Source: Alteromonas australica (GTDB taxonomy: Bacteria > Pseudomonadota > Gammaproteobacteria > Enterobacterales > Alteromonadaceae). From it: a stretch of DNA of 64,000 nucleotides. Position 1 is the stretch's first letter, and each line of letters starts with the position of its first letter. Location: the NCBI RefSeq assembly GCF_000730385.1, contig NZ_CP008849.1, positions 1,798,001 to 1,862,000 on the forward strand, given 5' to 3'. Under the pieces are notes generated by a model. It saw nothing but the letters and a program-made list of their open reading frames with translations, ran no database searches and was not told the origin of the DNA. This document shows positions 1 through 9,341 of this stretch, one piece after another. Position numbers and translations under genes: made by a program.

Positions 1-542
1 TGCAAGTCTAAGTACATGCTATAGGCCACTAAAATACTGTCGGTAGGTCGCCAGTGGCGAACCGTTACGCCAGCAGCCAAATATTCAAAGGGCGCTACGG
101 TCATTTCTTCAAGGGCGGCGTTAACACCATGGGCATAGTGAATAAGCACTTGTTGCTGGCTGGCGGGTAAGGTGTCGAAAACCTTTTGTGCGCGCTGAGA
201 AAATTGATGGAAACGGTGTTTTTTATCTAAATTAAGGGCGGCGCTTCCTACCCATTCAGACAATTCACCCGATGCAGTTCTGCGTTGTAAATCCATTTGA
301 AAAAACCTGTCTTGCCCATGGGCAAAGCCCAACGCGTAGGCAGCGTCGCGCTTATTTTGGGCAGTAATAATGGCATGGCCCATCTCGTCGCGAGACAACA
401 GGGTATTGGTGTGGATATGCTCAGTACTGGCATTACCGTCTAACGTGGGCAAACTTAGGTATAAGGAAAGGTAAATCGCGCCTATTCCTAATGCGATTAT
501 TGCAATAACGCTTAAAACCAACCACTTAATCCAAGTTAACAC
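1..542 (-). CDS. Penicillin acylase family N-terminal hydrolase, 5' part only
   Basis: About 180 codons are read leftward without a stop and run off the left edge. The product has an N-terminal membrane or signal segment (residues about 5-30, rich in Ile, Ala and Leu). It then matches the start of the penicillin amidase family: LSRDEMGHAII, then DAAYALGFAHGQDRFFQMDLQRR, then SGELSEWVG. This is the usual A-chain pattern of these Ntn hydrolases, which are made as a precursor and cut before a catalytic Ser; that Ser would lie beyond the edge. The start is GTG at 542, preceded by AAGGAG with 8 nt spacing; no ATG fits better. It is divergent from nagZ. Family members cleave amides such as beta-lactam side chains or acyl-homoserine lactones; the substrate cannot be told here. 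Confidence 0.8.
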   Translation of the reverse strand, partial: MLTWIKWLVLSVIAIIALGIGAIYLSLYLSLPTLDGNASTEHIHTNTLLSRDEMGHAIITAQNKRDAAYALGFAHGQDRFFQMDLQRRTASGELSEWVGSAALNLDKKHRFHQFSQRAQKVFDTLPASQQQVLIHYAHGVNAALEEMTVAPFEYLAAGVTVRHWRPTDSILVAYSMYLDL

Positions 543-628
543 GTGTATTACTCCTTTTTTTTATCTATCCTAACCACCGAAACTATAAAATTAAAGTGAT
601 GTTTTATGACAGGTGAAAAGAGGCAAGC

Positions 629-1651
629 ATGGGCCCGTTGATGTTAGATTGCGAGGCAGAGCGCTTACTGCCTGAAGAGAAAGAGAAATTATCACACCCG
701 GTCACCGGCGGGGTCATTCTTTTTAGTCGAAATTATTACAACAAAGCACAGCTAAGCGAACTCACCCGAGAAATTCGCGCGGCGGCAAACAAGCCCATTC
801 TTATTGCTGTGGATCACGAAGGCGGGCGAGTGCAACGCTTTCGAGACGGCTTCACGGCAATTCCTGCCATGGGGGCTATTTCTCAACTTACCGGCAACAC
901 AGCCGACGGGATAGCCTTAGCAAAGGCATGTGGTACTGCCTTTGCCTATGAATTAAAGCAACATTCTATCGATGTTAGTTTTGCGCCCGTGTTAGACATT
1001 AATGGGGTGTCTCAGGTGATTGGCGATAGGGCATTCGCCGATAATGCTAGCGAAGTGATTGCGCTTGCCACAGGCTTGATTACGGGGCTGCAAGCCTGTG
1101 ATATGCCAGCCATTGGAAAACATTTTCCTGGGCATGGCAGCGTAGCGCCAGACTCTCATGTGGCGTTACCCGTTGATGAACGGGAGTTCCACGCCATTGC
1201 ACAAACCGACATGGTGGTATTCGAGGCGCTGATTCAAGCGAATTTATTGCAAGGTATCATGCCTGCCCATGTCATCTATAAAGCGCTAGACAGTGCACCT
1301 GCAGGGTTTTCATCCTGGTGGCTTCAAACCCAGTTGCGCCAAGCTTTAGGGTTTAAAGGTGCCATATTTTCTGATGATTTATCGATGCACGGTGCCAGTG
1401 TGGCTGGCGATTATCCCGAACGGGCTAGGGCGGCGTTAAACGCGGGCTGCAACATGGTATTGGCCTGTAACAACGTGAAAGGGGCAGAAGCCATTTTGGA
1501 TGCACTTGAAACAGTGTGCGACGAGGCAACCTATACAAACAGCGTAGGACGCGACTCATTAAAAGCGATGTGTGACCTGCCTTTGCCAGCCCGCGCTGCT
1601 CAAGCATACCAACACGCAAAAGCGTTATTAAATCACTACCCAATAAACTAA
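629..1651 (+). CDS. nagZ: Beta-N-acetylhexosaminidase NagZ
   Basis: Cytoplasmic family 3 glycoside hydrolase that removes N-acetylglucosamine from anhydro-muropeptides during peptidoglycan recycling. The 340-residue length is normal. The N-terminus MGPLMLDCE resembles other NagZ proteins and fixes the start. The hallmark KHFPGHG is near residue 163 and is followed by DSHVALP, which carries the His-Asp acid/base pair. The nucleophile Asp is in FSDDLSMHGA near residue 248. The gene is divergent from the penicillin-acylase gene and convergent with the adenosyltransferase gene 12 nt downstream. In enteric bacteria nagZ lies in the same neighbourhood as mfd and lolC, as here. Confidence 0.95.
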   Translation: MGPLMLDCEAERLLPEEKEKLSHPVTGGVILFSRNYYNKAQLSELTREIRAAANKPILIAVDHEGGRVQRFRDGFTAIPAMGAISQLTGNTADGIALAKACGTAFAYELKQHSIDVSFAPVLDINGVSQVIGDRAFADNASEVIALATGLITGLQACDMPAIGKHFPGHGSVAPDSHVALPVDEREFHAIAQTDMVVFEALIQANLLQGIMPAHVIYKALDSAPAGFSSWWLQTQLRQALGFKGAIFSDDLSMHGASVAGDYPERARAALNAGCNMVLACNNVKGAEAILDALETVCDEATYTNSVGRDSLKAMCDLPLPARAAQAYQHAKALLNHYPIN

Positions 1652-1663
1652 GTGCTAAAGCGC

Positions 1664-2179
1664 TTATACTTTTATTTCTTCTACCCCAGCTTGCACATTC
1701 ATGTACCTTGCTAGGGTAAATAAGTAATCGGAAAGCCTGTTTAAATAAGCGGGCACTACGGGTGGTACGTTGTAGTGTTTGCTTAACGAGATTACCGCGC
1801 GCTCTGCTCGGCGACATACCGCACGGCACACATGGCATTGGGCGCCTGCTTTGCTTCCCCCGGGTAATACAAAATCGGTTTGCGGAGGCATTTTTTTGCT
1901 TAGCGCATCAATGTCTGTTTCCAGTGTCGCTACGTCATCTTGGGTAAGGGTAGAGCTTGCAGAAATGGCAAAACCGGCCTGAAACAAATTGCGCTGAATG
2001 GTGTAAATACTTTCTCTGTGTTCTGGGGCTGCTACGGCGGCAAGTAAGCCAAGTTGACTGTTTAGTTCGTCAATATCGCCATAGCTTTGCACTACCGTGT
2101 CGTCTTTTTCTACCCGTAATGCTTTGTCGGCATAAACTTGCGTGCTGCCTTTATCACCCGTTCTCGTATAAATTTTCAT
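1664..2179 (-). CDS. PduO-type cob(I)yrinic acid a,c-diamide / cob(I)alamin adenosyltransferase
   Basis: ATP-dependent corrinoid adenosyltransferase of the PduO family, 171 residues, which makes adenosylcobalamin in the cytoplasm. Signature elements are visible in order: the N-terminal ATP loop TRTGDKGST (residues 5-13), GDIDELNS (about 34-41), CRRAERAVISL (about 121-131) and the C-terminal NRLSDYLFTLARYMN (about 147-161). The start ATG at 2179 follows the end of the reading direction from csiV by only 8 nt, so it is probably cotranscribed with mfd and csiV. No other cobalamin biosynthesis gene is adjacent; the CbiM-like permease lies about 8 kb away and shares only a possible cobalt link. 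Confidence 0.9.
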   Translation of the reverse strand: MKIYTRTGDKGSTQVYADKALRVEKDDTVVQSYGDIDELNSQLGLLAAVAAPEHRESIYTIQRNLFQAGFAISASSTLTQDDVATLETDIDALSKKMPPQTDFVLPGGSKAGAQCHVCRAVCRRAERAVISLSKHYNVPPVVPAYLNRLSDYLFTLARYMNVQAGVEEIKV

Positions 2180-2187
2180 GAGCGCAA

Positions 2188-3753
2188 TTAATCCTTTTCT
2201 GCCGTAGGAGGTTGGTAGCGTCTTAGTTCTATGATCATGCCAAACAAGGGATGATCAAAGTAGTGCAGCTGCTTACTAATGACGCGACGCTGTTCGCTAA
2301 ATGGCACCGATGCTAATTTATACTCAGGTAATGTTTCAGAATTAAGTCGCCCATCTTCAGGTTGATTCGCAAAAGTATTGGTTGCTGAGCCACTTTCATC
2401 ACTGTCTATCAAATCGCTAAGGGGAATGGGTTGTCGATAAAACAAGTTACTGTCAATGTGTAAATAGGGTACGCGGTTAATGTATTTCAAAAACACCTTA
2501 ACATTGCCGTCTAGTTGCCAAATTGGGGGGCGAAATGCAGCATCTACCTTCAATAATTCATCGTTGCTTTGAGTGTGAGCATCGTCGTCAGTGAAGTGGT
2601 CAAACTCTACTGGGGTAGGTTGGGCTAACCGCTTCTCTAGGTTACTGAAAATGTCGTTTTGTGTTCCTGAACTTACTAGGCTGTCACTAGTTGGGCTAGC
2701 GTCTTCGTTGAGCTGAATTTTATTTTCGTGGTTTTCGACGCTGTCATCATTTTCACCACTTTCATCTGCCAGTGTACTGCCTGGTTCAAAAGCCGTTTGA
2801 ATGGGGTTACCCATAATATCGTAACTGTCTGCATAGTTTTTACCGGCGAATAACCGCACATTAAAGGCGTTGTCTTTGCCAAACATAACAGGCTGTCGCC
2901 ACACTACATGGAGTAATCGGGTGAGTTCTCTATTCTGGCGAATTTGTCGTGACAAGCTGGTAAGCTCTTGCGCTGACGCAGGCAATAGGTGCGCATGGCT
3001 GGCGTAAGGCCAATCGTTGCCTTCTGGGGTAATGGGCAAGGCCGCAGGTGCAGGCAAGCGATTATCAGGGTAATGGGTTTGCCATTCACCTTGTTCAAAG
3101 CTTAACCATGTGTCGGTGGTAAACGCGGGCTCGCAAAACTGGGTTTCGGGCACGGTCACCGGGTTAAATAAGGCGTTTTCTTCGGTATAAAAAGACAACC
3201 AATAGCCGGCTATGGTGTCTGCGCTTGGCCCATAATCTTTTGCATAAACGCTGAGCTCTTCAGCCGACGACGGGCTGGCTTCTTCTCTTTGAGTTGCGAA
3301 GGGTTGTATTACCTCGGGGCTTTCAACTGCCGGTGTTTGAGGCGAATCTTGTTCTGCTATTTCATCAGAAGGTATAGCGTCGTCAAACGTAAGGGTAATC
3401 AGCGATTCTTCAGGGTAGGGGGGAGGCGTGTCTGCCGTGCAACTGGGTAAATTCTGTTTTATCCAACGAATGTCTGGTCGAATAACATCGCCAATCACAT
3501 CGGCTTCAATATCCGGTGTTGCCAATGACGACACAAATTCAAATTGCTCGTCTAACTCGCTAAGCGACAGCTTTCTCTCAAAAACAATCACTTCTACGTC
3601 AAACCACCAGTCGTCGTTGGCCTGTGCCGATGACATCACTGTTAAGGCGCTTAGCAGTGCACTTGACACTAACATGGGCACCTTTCGAACTGAACACGAA
3701 CCTAACGAATGTGACTTAGCGCGTTTAATAGCGTGCTTGCGAGAAAACATCAT
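2188..3753 (-). CDS. csiV: CsiV-family peptidoglycan-binding protein
   Basis: Exported protein of the family that sits directly downstream of mfd in Vibrio and Alteromonadales. In Vibrio cholerae, CsiV binds peptidoglycan and supports PBP1A/LpoA. The mature start WWFDVEVIVFER is the most typical part of the family. A long basic stretch plus a hydrophobic segment ends at SSAQA-ND, a plausible signal cleavage. I place the start at ATG 3753, one base after the mfd stop, because AAGGAG lies 10 nt upstream; a start at 3783 would overlap mfd by 29 nt. The middle (roughly residues 110-190 and 320-390) is rich in Glu, Asp, Ser and Pro and looks disordered. The C-terminal part (VFLKYINRVPYLHID, then FDHPLFGMIIELRRY) resembles the conserved family tail. 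Confidence 0.78.
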   Translation of the reverse strand: MMFSRKHAIKRAKSHSLGSCSVRKVPMLVSSALLSALTVMSSAQANDDWWFDVEVIVFERKLSLSELDEQFEFVSSLATPDIEADVIGDVIRPDIRWIKQNLPSCTADTPPPYPEESLITLTFDDAIPSDEIAEQDSPQTPAVESPEVIQPFATQREEASPSSAEELSVYAKDYGPSADTIAGYWLSFYTEENALFNPVTVPETQFCEPAFTTDTWLSFEQGEWQTHYPDNRLPAPAALPITPEGNDWPYASHAHLLPASAQELTSLSRQIRQNRELTRLLHVVWRQPVMFGKDNAFNVRLFAGKNYADSYDIMGNPIQTAFEPGSTLADESGENDDSVENHENKIQLNEDASPTSDSLVSSGTQNDIFSNLEKRLAQPTPVEFDHFTDDDAHTQSNDELLKVDAAFRPPIWQLDGNVKVFLKYINRVPYLHIDSNLFYRQPIPLSDLIDSDESGSATNTFANQPEDGRLNSETLPEYKLASVPFSEQRRVISKQLHYFDHPLFGMIIELRRYQPPTAEKD

Positions 3754-3754
3754 G

Positions 3755-6700
3755 CTATCGCGACTCCTTGGCAAAATCGGCAATGATACCGCTTATCAGT
3801 GCAATACGTTGCTCTGCGGTTTCTGTATGTTTAACCACTCTTAATTTTTGGCTGCCTTCAAATTTGAAGGTATTCGGTTTAGTTTGTACTAACTGAATAA
3901 TAAAGCCGGGGTCTACTTTGGTGGTCTCTTTAAATTCAATAGTACCGCCTTGGGCAGACAAGTCTACTTTAAGTATACCTAAGGCCTCTGCTTTTATTTT
4001 TAGTTCAGCCACTTGCACGAGGTTTTTCGCAGCATCTGGCAGTAAGCCAAACCTGTCGATGCACTCTACCTGAAATTCATCAATATCATCTTGCGTGGCG
4101 CAACCGGCAAGGCGTTTGTACAACGACAAGCGAGTATTAACATCGGCAATGTAGTCTTCGGGTAACAAGGCTGGAATGCGAAGTTCAATTTCCGTATGGC
4201 CTGCTAAAGCGTCATCAAGCGAAGGCTCTTTCCCGTTTTTAAGGGCAGTAACGGCTTTATCTAGCATGTCCATATATAAACTAAAGCCAATGCTGGCGAT
4301 TTGACCTGATTGGTCATCACCTAAGAGTTCACCGGCTCCACGAATTTCCAAGTCGTGTGTGGCAAGCGCAAACCCTGCACCTAAGTCTTCTAATTGGGAG
4401 ATGGCATCCAGACGTTTAACCGCGTCTTTCGTCATTCGCTTAGGATGCGGAGTCAGTAAATAGGCGTAGGCTTGGTGATGGGAGCGACCCACCCGGCCAC
4501 GCAACTGGTGTAACTGTGCTAACCCTAAATGATCGGCTCTATCCATAATAATGGTGTTCGCGGTAGGCACATCAATACCGGTTTCAATAATGGTTGTACA
4601 CACCAATACATTGTATCTCTGGTGATAGAAGTCGCTCATCACACTTTCTAGTTCGCGCTCACGCATTTGCCCATGACCCATGGCAATGCGGGCTTCGGGC
4701 ACAATTTCGGCAATTTCTTCTACGGTTCGGGCAATGGTGTCTACTTCGTTGTGAAGGAAGTAAACCTGACCCCCGCGTAAAATTTCACGCATGATTGCTT
4801 CGCGGATTACGGCTTTATTGCGTTGCTGAACGAAGGTTTTTATCGACAGACGTCTTGCTGGCGCGGTGGCAATAATAGATAAGTCGCGCATACCCGATAG
4901 CGCCATATTCAAGGTTCTTGGAATAGGCGTGGCCGTTAGCGTTAATATGTCTACATCGGCGCGAAGCGACTTCAGTTTTTCTTTCTGGCGAACACCAAAT
5001 CTGTGTTCTTCGTCAATAATTACAAGGCCAAGGTCTTTAAACTTCAGCTCACTGGAAAGCAGTTTGTGGGTACCTACCACTATGTCTACTTTTCCTTCGG
5101 CTATGCGCTCTATAATACTTTTTTGTGCTTTACCGCTAACAAAACGGCTCATGACTTCAATTTCAAACGGCCACGCGGCAAAACGGTCTTTGAAGTTTTC
5201 ATGATGTTGCTGGGCAAGTAGGGTGGTGGGCACCAATATAGCCACCTGCTTACCTTGGTTTGCGGCAAGGAAAGCCGCGCGCATGGCTACCTCGGTTTTT
5301 CCAAAGCCCACGTCACCACACACCAACCTGTCCATGGCTTGCGGTTGCCCCATATCGTGAATAACCGCCGCAATGGCCTGCGCCTGATCGGGGGTTTCTT
5401 CAAAGGGGAAACTGTCTGCAAAGGCTTGGTAATCTTCCCAATTAATCGGGTAAGCGAAACCGGGCTTGGCAGCACGGCGGGCGTAAACGTCTAACAGTTC
5501 GGCGGCCACATCACGTACTTTTTCAGCGGCTTTTTGCTTGGCTTTCGACCAGGCATCCGACCCTAACGCATTAATGGGGGCGGTGTCTGCATCGCCGCCT
5601 GTGTAGCGTGAAATTAAATGCAGGGAAGCCACCGGCACGTACAGCTTCGATTGCTTGGCATATTCAATACACAGATACTCGGTAGCCACGCCACCGGCAT
5701 CCAAGGTTTGTAAGCCCAAGTATCTTCCCACACCATGATCGAGATGCACCACGGGCTGGCCAATAGACAGTTCGGCCAAATTTCGAATAATGGCGCTTTC
5801 GTCAGTGGCAGTGCGTTTGTCTCTGCGCCTGCGTTGGCTTACTTTGTGCCCAAGCAGTTCGGTTTCGGTAATGAACAGCAGTTCTTGTTGGTTATTCACC
5901 CATCTGAAACTGTGTTCCACCATGCCCACGGTAATACCTACTTGCTCGCCTTCACTTAAAAATGCATTGAGTGATGGCGTAAAACTCGGTTTTATACCGG
6001 CTTTTCGTAATACCGTTAATAGCCCTTCTTTACGGCCTTGGGTTTCTGCACAAAAGAGCACTTTGGCACCACGCTGGGTGGCGTCATTCAGCGTGTTAAT
6101 TAGCTGTTGCGCTGGGGCTTTTTTCTGCGAGTTAATGGCAATGTCGTCAAGCTTGTCGCAGCCAAGGTTAAATGCCCCAGGTTTGTCGTCCAATACGTAG
6201 GCGCTTAGCGAGGCTCTCGGCCATTGCTTTATGGCACCAAACAACTCGTTTATAGGCAAAAATAAATCTTCTGGAGGCAAGAAAGGGCGTGCCGGGTTAT
6301 AGCGGTATTGTTCGTAGCGCTCTTGAACATCGGCCCAGAAAAACTCGCTGGCGTCTTGTACATCTCCGTGCAATAACAACAGGCTTTTCGGGTGTAAATA
6401 ATCGAATAAAGTGGCGGTGGCTTCAAAAAATAGCGGTAAGTAATACTCTACGCCACTTGGCATTGTGCCTTTGGTAACCTGCGAAAATACCGACTCTTGC
6501 GCATTGTTGGCATCGAATTTTTCTAAAAACTGTTGCCTAAATAAATTCAGTGCCGCTTTATCGGTAGGGAACTCCCTGGCGGGTAATAAACGTATTTTGT
6601 CTACAGCATCACCAGAACGCTGGGTTTCGGTATCGAAAAAGCGAATGGAGTCTACTTCATCGTCAAATAAATCAATGCGGAAGGGTCTATCGCTGCCCAT

Positions 6701-7246
6701 AGGGAACAAGTCGATAATACTGCCACGTACCGAAAACTCGCTATGGCTCATTACTTGGCTTACATGCAAATAGCCCGCTTGCTCTAAGTTGCGTCTAAAT
6801 TGATCTCTGTCTAAGGTGTCCCCTTTATTTAGCATTAACAAGTATTTGGCTAAATAGTCGGTGGGGGCAAGGCGCTGCATCAGGGTGTTGATGGGCACAA
6901 TGAAAATGCCATCTACCTGTTGGGTAAACCTAAATAGGGTCTCTAAGCGCTGAGAAACAATGTCTTGATGGGGAGAGAAAGTGTCGTAAGGTAAGGTTTC
7001 CCAATCTGGAAACAGAGTAATAGGTACATTATCGTCGGCCATAAAAAAGGCCAATTCTTTTTCAAGTTTTAACGCCGATGGTGTGTCGGCGGTAATTAAA
7101 ACAATGGGGCCGTTATATTGTGCTTGGGCTTGTGCAATGCAAAGCGCCGGGCTGCTGCCTTGCAGTTGCCCCCAGTGTTTATGATCTTGAGAAGATGTGG
7201 CTTTTTTCTGCGCGGGTATTGGCAGTGATAATAGGGTCGCAGTCAT
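3755..7246 (-). CDS. mfd: Transcription-repair coupling factor Mfd
   Basis: A 1163-residue DNA translocase that removes RNA polymerase stalled at lesions and recruits UvrA; E. coli Mfd has 1148. The N-terminal UvrB-like region (residues about 1-350) is followed by the RNA-polymerase-interacting domain around residue 500 (DHGVGRYLGL). Walker A GDVGFGKTE is near residue 645 and DEEHRFGV near 745. Motif QLRGRVGRS and the C-terminal UvrA-binding domain complete it. The start at 7246 has AGGA just upstream. csiV follows with one base between stop and start. A PilZ-like gene lies upstream on the same strand and lolC is divergent, as near mfd in E. coli. Confidence 0.98.
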   Translation of the reverse strand: MTATLLSLPIPAQKKATSSQDHKHWGQLQGSSPALCIAQAQAQYNGPIVLITADTPSALKLEKELAFFMADDNVPITLFPDWETLPYDTFSPHQDIVSQRLETLFRFTQQVDGIFIVPINTLMQRLAPTDYLAKYLLMLNKGDTLDRDQFRRNLEQAGYLHVSQVMSHSEFSVRGSIIDLFPMGSDRPFRIDLFDDEVDSIRFFDTETQRSGDAVDKIRLLPAREFPTDKAALNLFRQQFLEKFDANNAQESVFSQVTKGTMPSGVEYYLPLFFEATATLFDYLHPKSLLLLHGDVQDASEFFWADVQERYEQYRYNPARPFLPPEDLFLPINELFGAIKQWPRASLSAYVLDDKPGAFNLGCDKLDDIAINSQKKAPAQQLINTLNDATQRGAKVLFCAETQGRKEGLLTVLRKAGIKPSFTPSLNAFLSEGEQVGITVGMVEHSFRWVNNQQELLFITETELLGHKVSQRRRRDKRTATDESAIIRNLAELSIGQPVVHLDHGVGRYLGLQTLDAGGVATEYLCIEYAKQSKLYVPVASLHLISRYTGGDADTAPINALGSDAWSKAKQKAAEKVRDVAAELLDVYARRAAKPGFAYPINWEDYQAFADSFPFEETPDQAQAIAAVIHDMGQPQAMDRLVCGDVGFGKTEVAMRAAFLAANQGKQVAILVPTTLLAQQHHENFKDRFAAWPFEIEVMSRFVSGKAQKSIIERIAEGKVDIVVGTHKLLSSELKFKDLGLVIIDEEHRFGVRQKEKLKSLRADVDILTLTATPIPRTLNMALSGMRDLSIIATAPARRLSIKTFVQQRNKAVIREAIMREILRGGQVYFLHNEVDTIARTVEEIAEIVPEARIAMGHGQMRERELESVMSDFYHQRYNVLVCTTIIETGIDVPTANTIIMDRADHLGLAQLHQLRGRVGRSHHQAYAYLLTPHPKRMTKDAVKRLDAISQLEDLGAGFALATHDLEIRGAGELLGDDQSGQIASIGFSLYMDMLDKAVTALKNGKEPSLDDALAGHTEIELRIPALLPEDYIADVNTRLSLYKRLAGCATQDDIDEFQVECIDRFGLLPDAAKNLVQVAELKIKAEALGILKVDLSAQGGTIEFKETTKVDPGFIIQLVQTKPNTFKFEGSQKLRVVKHTETAEQRIALISGIIADFAKESR

Positions 7247-7285
7247 GTGTTCCTAAAACTTTTAATACGTTTACGAAAGGCGTGT

Positions 7286-7885
7286 TTATTCGCCTGACTT
7301 TTTCTGTTGTGCGCGTTTACGAAGCTGTTGCGTTTGCAAATGTAAACTGGCTCGAACAAGCAGTTCCTGATCTTGCTCGCGTATGGTCGTGAAGATAAAG
7401 GCTATATGGTAATCATCCTCTACATTCTCGCAAGTAATTACTTCACCAAAGCAAAATATGGCCGCGGCCTCAGAATCTAAAAATAGCTTTATTTCGGCAA
7501 AGCTGCCTAGTTCGAACGGCGTGGCGCTTTTAATAACCACGCCGCCACCCCCAAACTTTACCGTTTCAAAACGATGGTCAGCTTGATCTTGCTGGTGCAA
7601 AATAAACGACATCATTAGGTCAATTTTTTTCGCCTGATGGTTAAGGTATTCGGTTAAGGCTTCAGCATGATCACTTAAGTGGCGCAGTGGCCGTAAGGCT
7701 TGGGCTTCTATACTCGCCATTTCACTGGCAATGCGAAATGCATAGGGCATAGCGGCGGCAAGTTCGTCTTCATCCTGAGGAACCGCATCATTGGGTACAG
7801 CAATAACATTGGCGTTTATGCTGTGCCCAATTGAAAAGTATTCTTCAAACTGTGCTTTTTTTTGTTCTAGGCTCAGGTTTTCCAC
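7286..7885 (-). CDS. PilZ-like protein with a non-canonical c-di-GMP motif
   Basis: A 199-residue cytoplasmic protein. Residues about 1-100 are helical and charged, with a possible coiled coil around residues 60-100. Residues about 105-185 read like a PilZ beta-barrel: FGGGGVVIKSATPFELGSFAEIKLFL followed later by FCFGEVITCE and YHIAFIF. The canonical RxxxR and (D/N)xSxxG binding motifs are not clearly present; FGGGGV sits where the second would be. It is either a non-binding PilZ or a divergent receptor. It lies 39 nt upstream of mfd on the same strand, and such a gene is often found there in Alteromonadales. The C-terminus is Lys/Gln-rich. Family call is moderate and function is unknown. Confidence 0.65.
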   Translation of the reverse strand: MENLSLEQKKAQFEEYFSIGHSINANVIAVPNDAVPQDEDELAAAMPYAFRIASEMASIEAQALRPLRHLSDHAEALTEYLNHQAKKIDLMMSFILHQQDQADHRFETVKFGGGGVVIKSATPFELGSFAEIKLFLDSEAAAIFCFGEVITCENVEDDYHIAFIFTTIREQDQELLVRASLHLQTQQLRKRAQQKKSGE

Positions 7886-8043
7886 TTCATTCTCCCGCCA
7901 CTTATCTTGTACGGCCAGTAGCTTACACGTAGTATACGCACTTTACTATTTTGAGATTAGCCCGTCATCTCGCCTTTTGAATAAGCTGGTTGCTTTTCAA
8001 TACGGATTAAACGAGAAAAGGGCACAACCGTTAGGGCGTAGCA

Positions 8044-9264
8044 TTGTTTTATCCTCTCTCTGCCTTTATTGCATATCGCTATGCGAAGTCTGGACCTAGC
8101 CAATCTGCAGGTGCAAACAGTTTTATTTCTTTTATTAATCGCTTTTCAGTGGCAGGCATCGCGCTGGGACTTACCGCGCTTATTATTGTTATTTCGGTAA
8201 TGAACGGGTTTGAAGGGCAGCTTAAAACCCGAATTCTCGGCATAGTGCCACACATTGAAGTACTGGGCGATGTAGATGAAAGCACGCTGAGCGCCTTGCC
8301 TCACGTTATAACAACGATGCCCTATAGAGAAACAGAAGCCGTGGTGCAGTCTCGCTCAGAGTTAAGGGGCGTGCAGGTGCATGGTGTGGTGCCCGACACT
8401 ATGATAGCCAATGCCATGGTGGCGCAACAAATGGAACAAGGGCGTTTTAATAGTCTTGAAGCGGGGCAATATCATGTGATTTTAGGCCGCGCGCTGGCCA
8501 TAAAACTAGACGCTAGAATAGGCGACCAACTGCGCATTATGGTCGCCGGTGCGAGTGTGTACACGCCATTTGGCCGCATGCCCAGTCAAAGGCTGGTTAC
8601 CATAAGTGGTATTTTTGATATGGGTTCGCAAATGGATGACAAAGCCATTTACATGCATAAAGATGACGTTAATCGACTATTGCGTGACCCAAAAGGCGCT
8701 GGGGAATCTACCCGCCTATTTTTAGATGATGCTTTTGAGTACGCGGTGCCTGTTGCGCAATTAAATGCACAGCAGCCAGGGCTGCAATTAAAAACCTGGC
8801 GAGAACGCCAAGGGCCGTTATTTGATGCGGTAAAAATGGAAAAAAACATGATGTTTCTCATGTTGGTGTTAATTATCGCTGTAGCCGCTTTTAATATTGT
8901 TTCTGCCTTAGTGATGGTGGTTTCTGAGAAGCAAGGGGACATTGCGGTGCTGCAAACCCAAGGCATGACCCCAAGTACCATAATGTGGATATTCATTTTC
9001 AATGGCTTATTTAATGGGGTAAAAGGCGCAAGTATAGGGCTAGTGTTGGGGGTGGTTGTTACCTTGCAGCTAAATACTTTCTTAGCTTGGATAGGCTCGC
9101 CTATCGCGCTGTCTGCCGATGGCCAAGGATTGCCTATTGATATGCGCCTATCGCAAATTATAACTGTTGTTTTACTTTCTTTACTACTTTGCCTATGTGC
9201 AAGTATTTATCCAGCCCGTAAAGCGATGAAAACCCAGCCATCTTTGGCACTTCAAAATGAATAA
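8044..9264 (+). CDS. lolC: Lipoprotein-releasing ABC transporter permease LolC
   Basis: Inner-membrane permease of the LolCDE exporter, which extracts outer-membrane lipoproteins and hands them to LolA. The 406 residues have the MacB/LolC fold: TM1 about 28-52 (AGIALGLTALIIVISVMNGF), a periplasmic domain to about 270, then three TMs (about 275-300, 320-345, 372-395). The C-terminus SIYPARKAMKTQPSLALQ is typical of the FtsX-like domain. The start is TTG at 8044, with AGGG upstream. Unlike the usual lolCDE operon no lolD follows; lolD and lolE are at 58952-60873. It could be called LolC/E, but its divergent position beside mfd supports LolC. Confidence 0.88.
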   Translation: MFYPLSAFIAYRYAKSGPSQSAGANSFISFINRFSVAGIALGLTALIIVISVMNGFEGQLKTRILGIVPHIEVLGDVDESTLSALPHVITTMPYRETEAVVQSRSELRGVQVHGVVPDTMIANAMVAQQMEQGRFNSLEAGQYHVILGRALAIKLDARIGDQLRIMVAGASVYTPFGRMPSQRLVTISGIFDMGSQMDDKAIYMHKDDVNRLLRDPKGAGESTRLFLDDAFEYAVPVAQLNAQQPGLQLKTWRERQGPLFDAVKMEKNMMFLMLVLIIAVAAFNIVSALVMVVSEKQGDIAVLQTQGMTPSTIMWIFIFNGLFNGVKGASIGLVLGVVVTLQLNTFLAWIGSPIALSADGQGLPIDMRLSQIITVVLLSLLLCLCASIYPARKAMKTQPSLALQNE

Positions 9265-9279
9265 GAATACGAATATGCC

Positions 9280-9308
9280 GTGCAAATAGTTGTGAAATTC
9301 ACTATACT
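9280..9308 (+). promoter_or_regulatory. Candidate sigma-70 promoter for the phosphoribosyltransferase gene
   Basis: A -10 TATACT at 9303-9308 lies 17 nt after a weak -35 GTGCAA (9280-9285). It lies in the 77-nt gap after lolC, about 34 nt before the start codon. The -10 is close to consensus and the -35 is poor, so the call is moderate. Confidence 0.45.
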
Positions 9309-9341
9309 CGCGGTCTTTTAAAGTTTGGCCAGTGGGACGTC

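Noticed and set aside
1425-1838. A 137-codon minus-strand reading across the nagZ end and the adenosyltransferase end.
   Set aside because: It overlaps two clearly identified genes in other frames and its composition (Arg, Pro, Cys, Ser) is that of a shadow reading.
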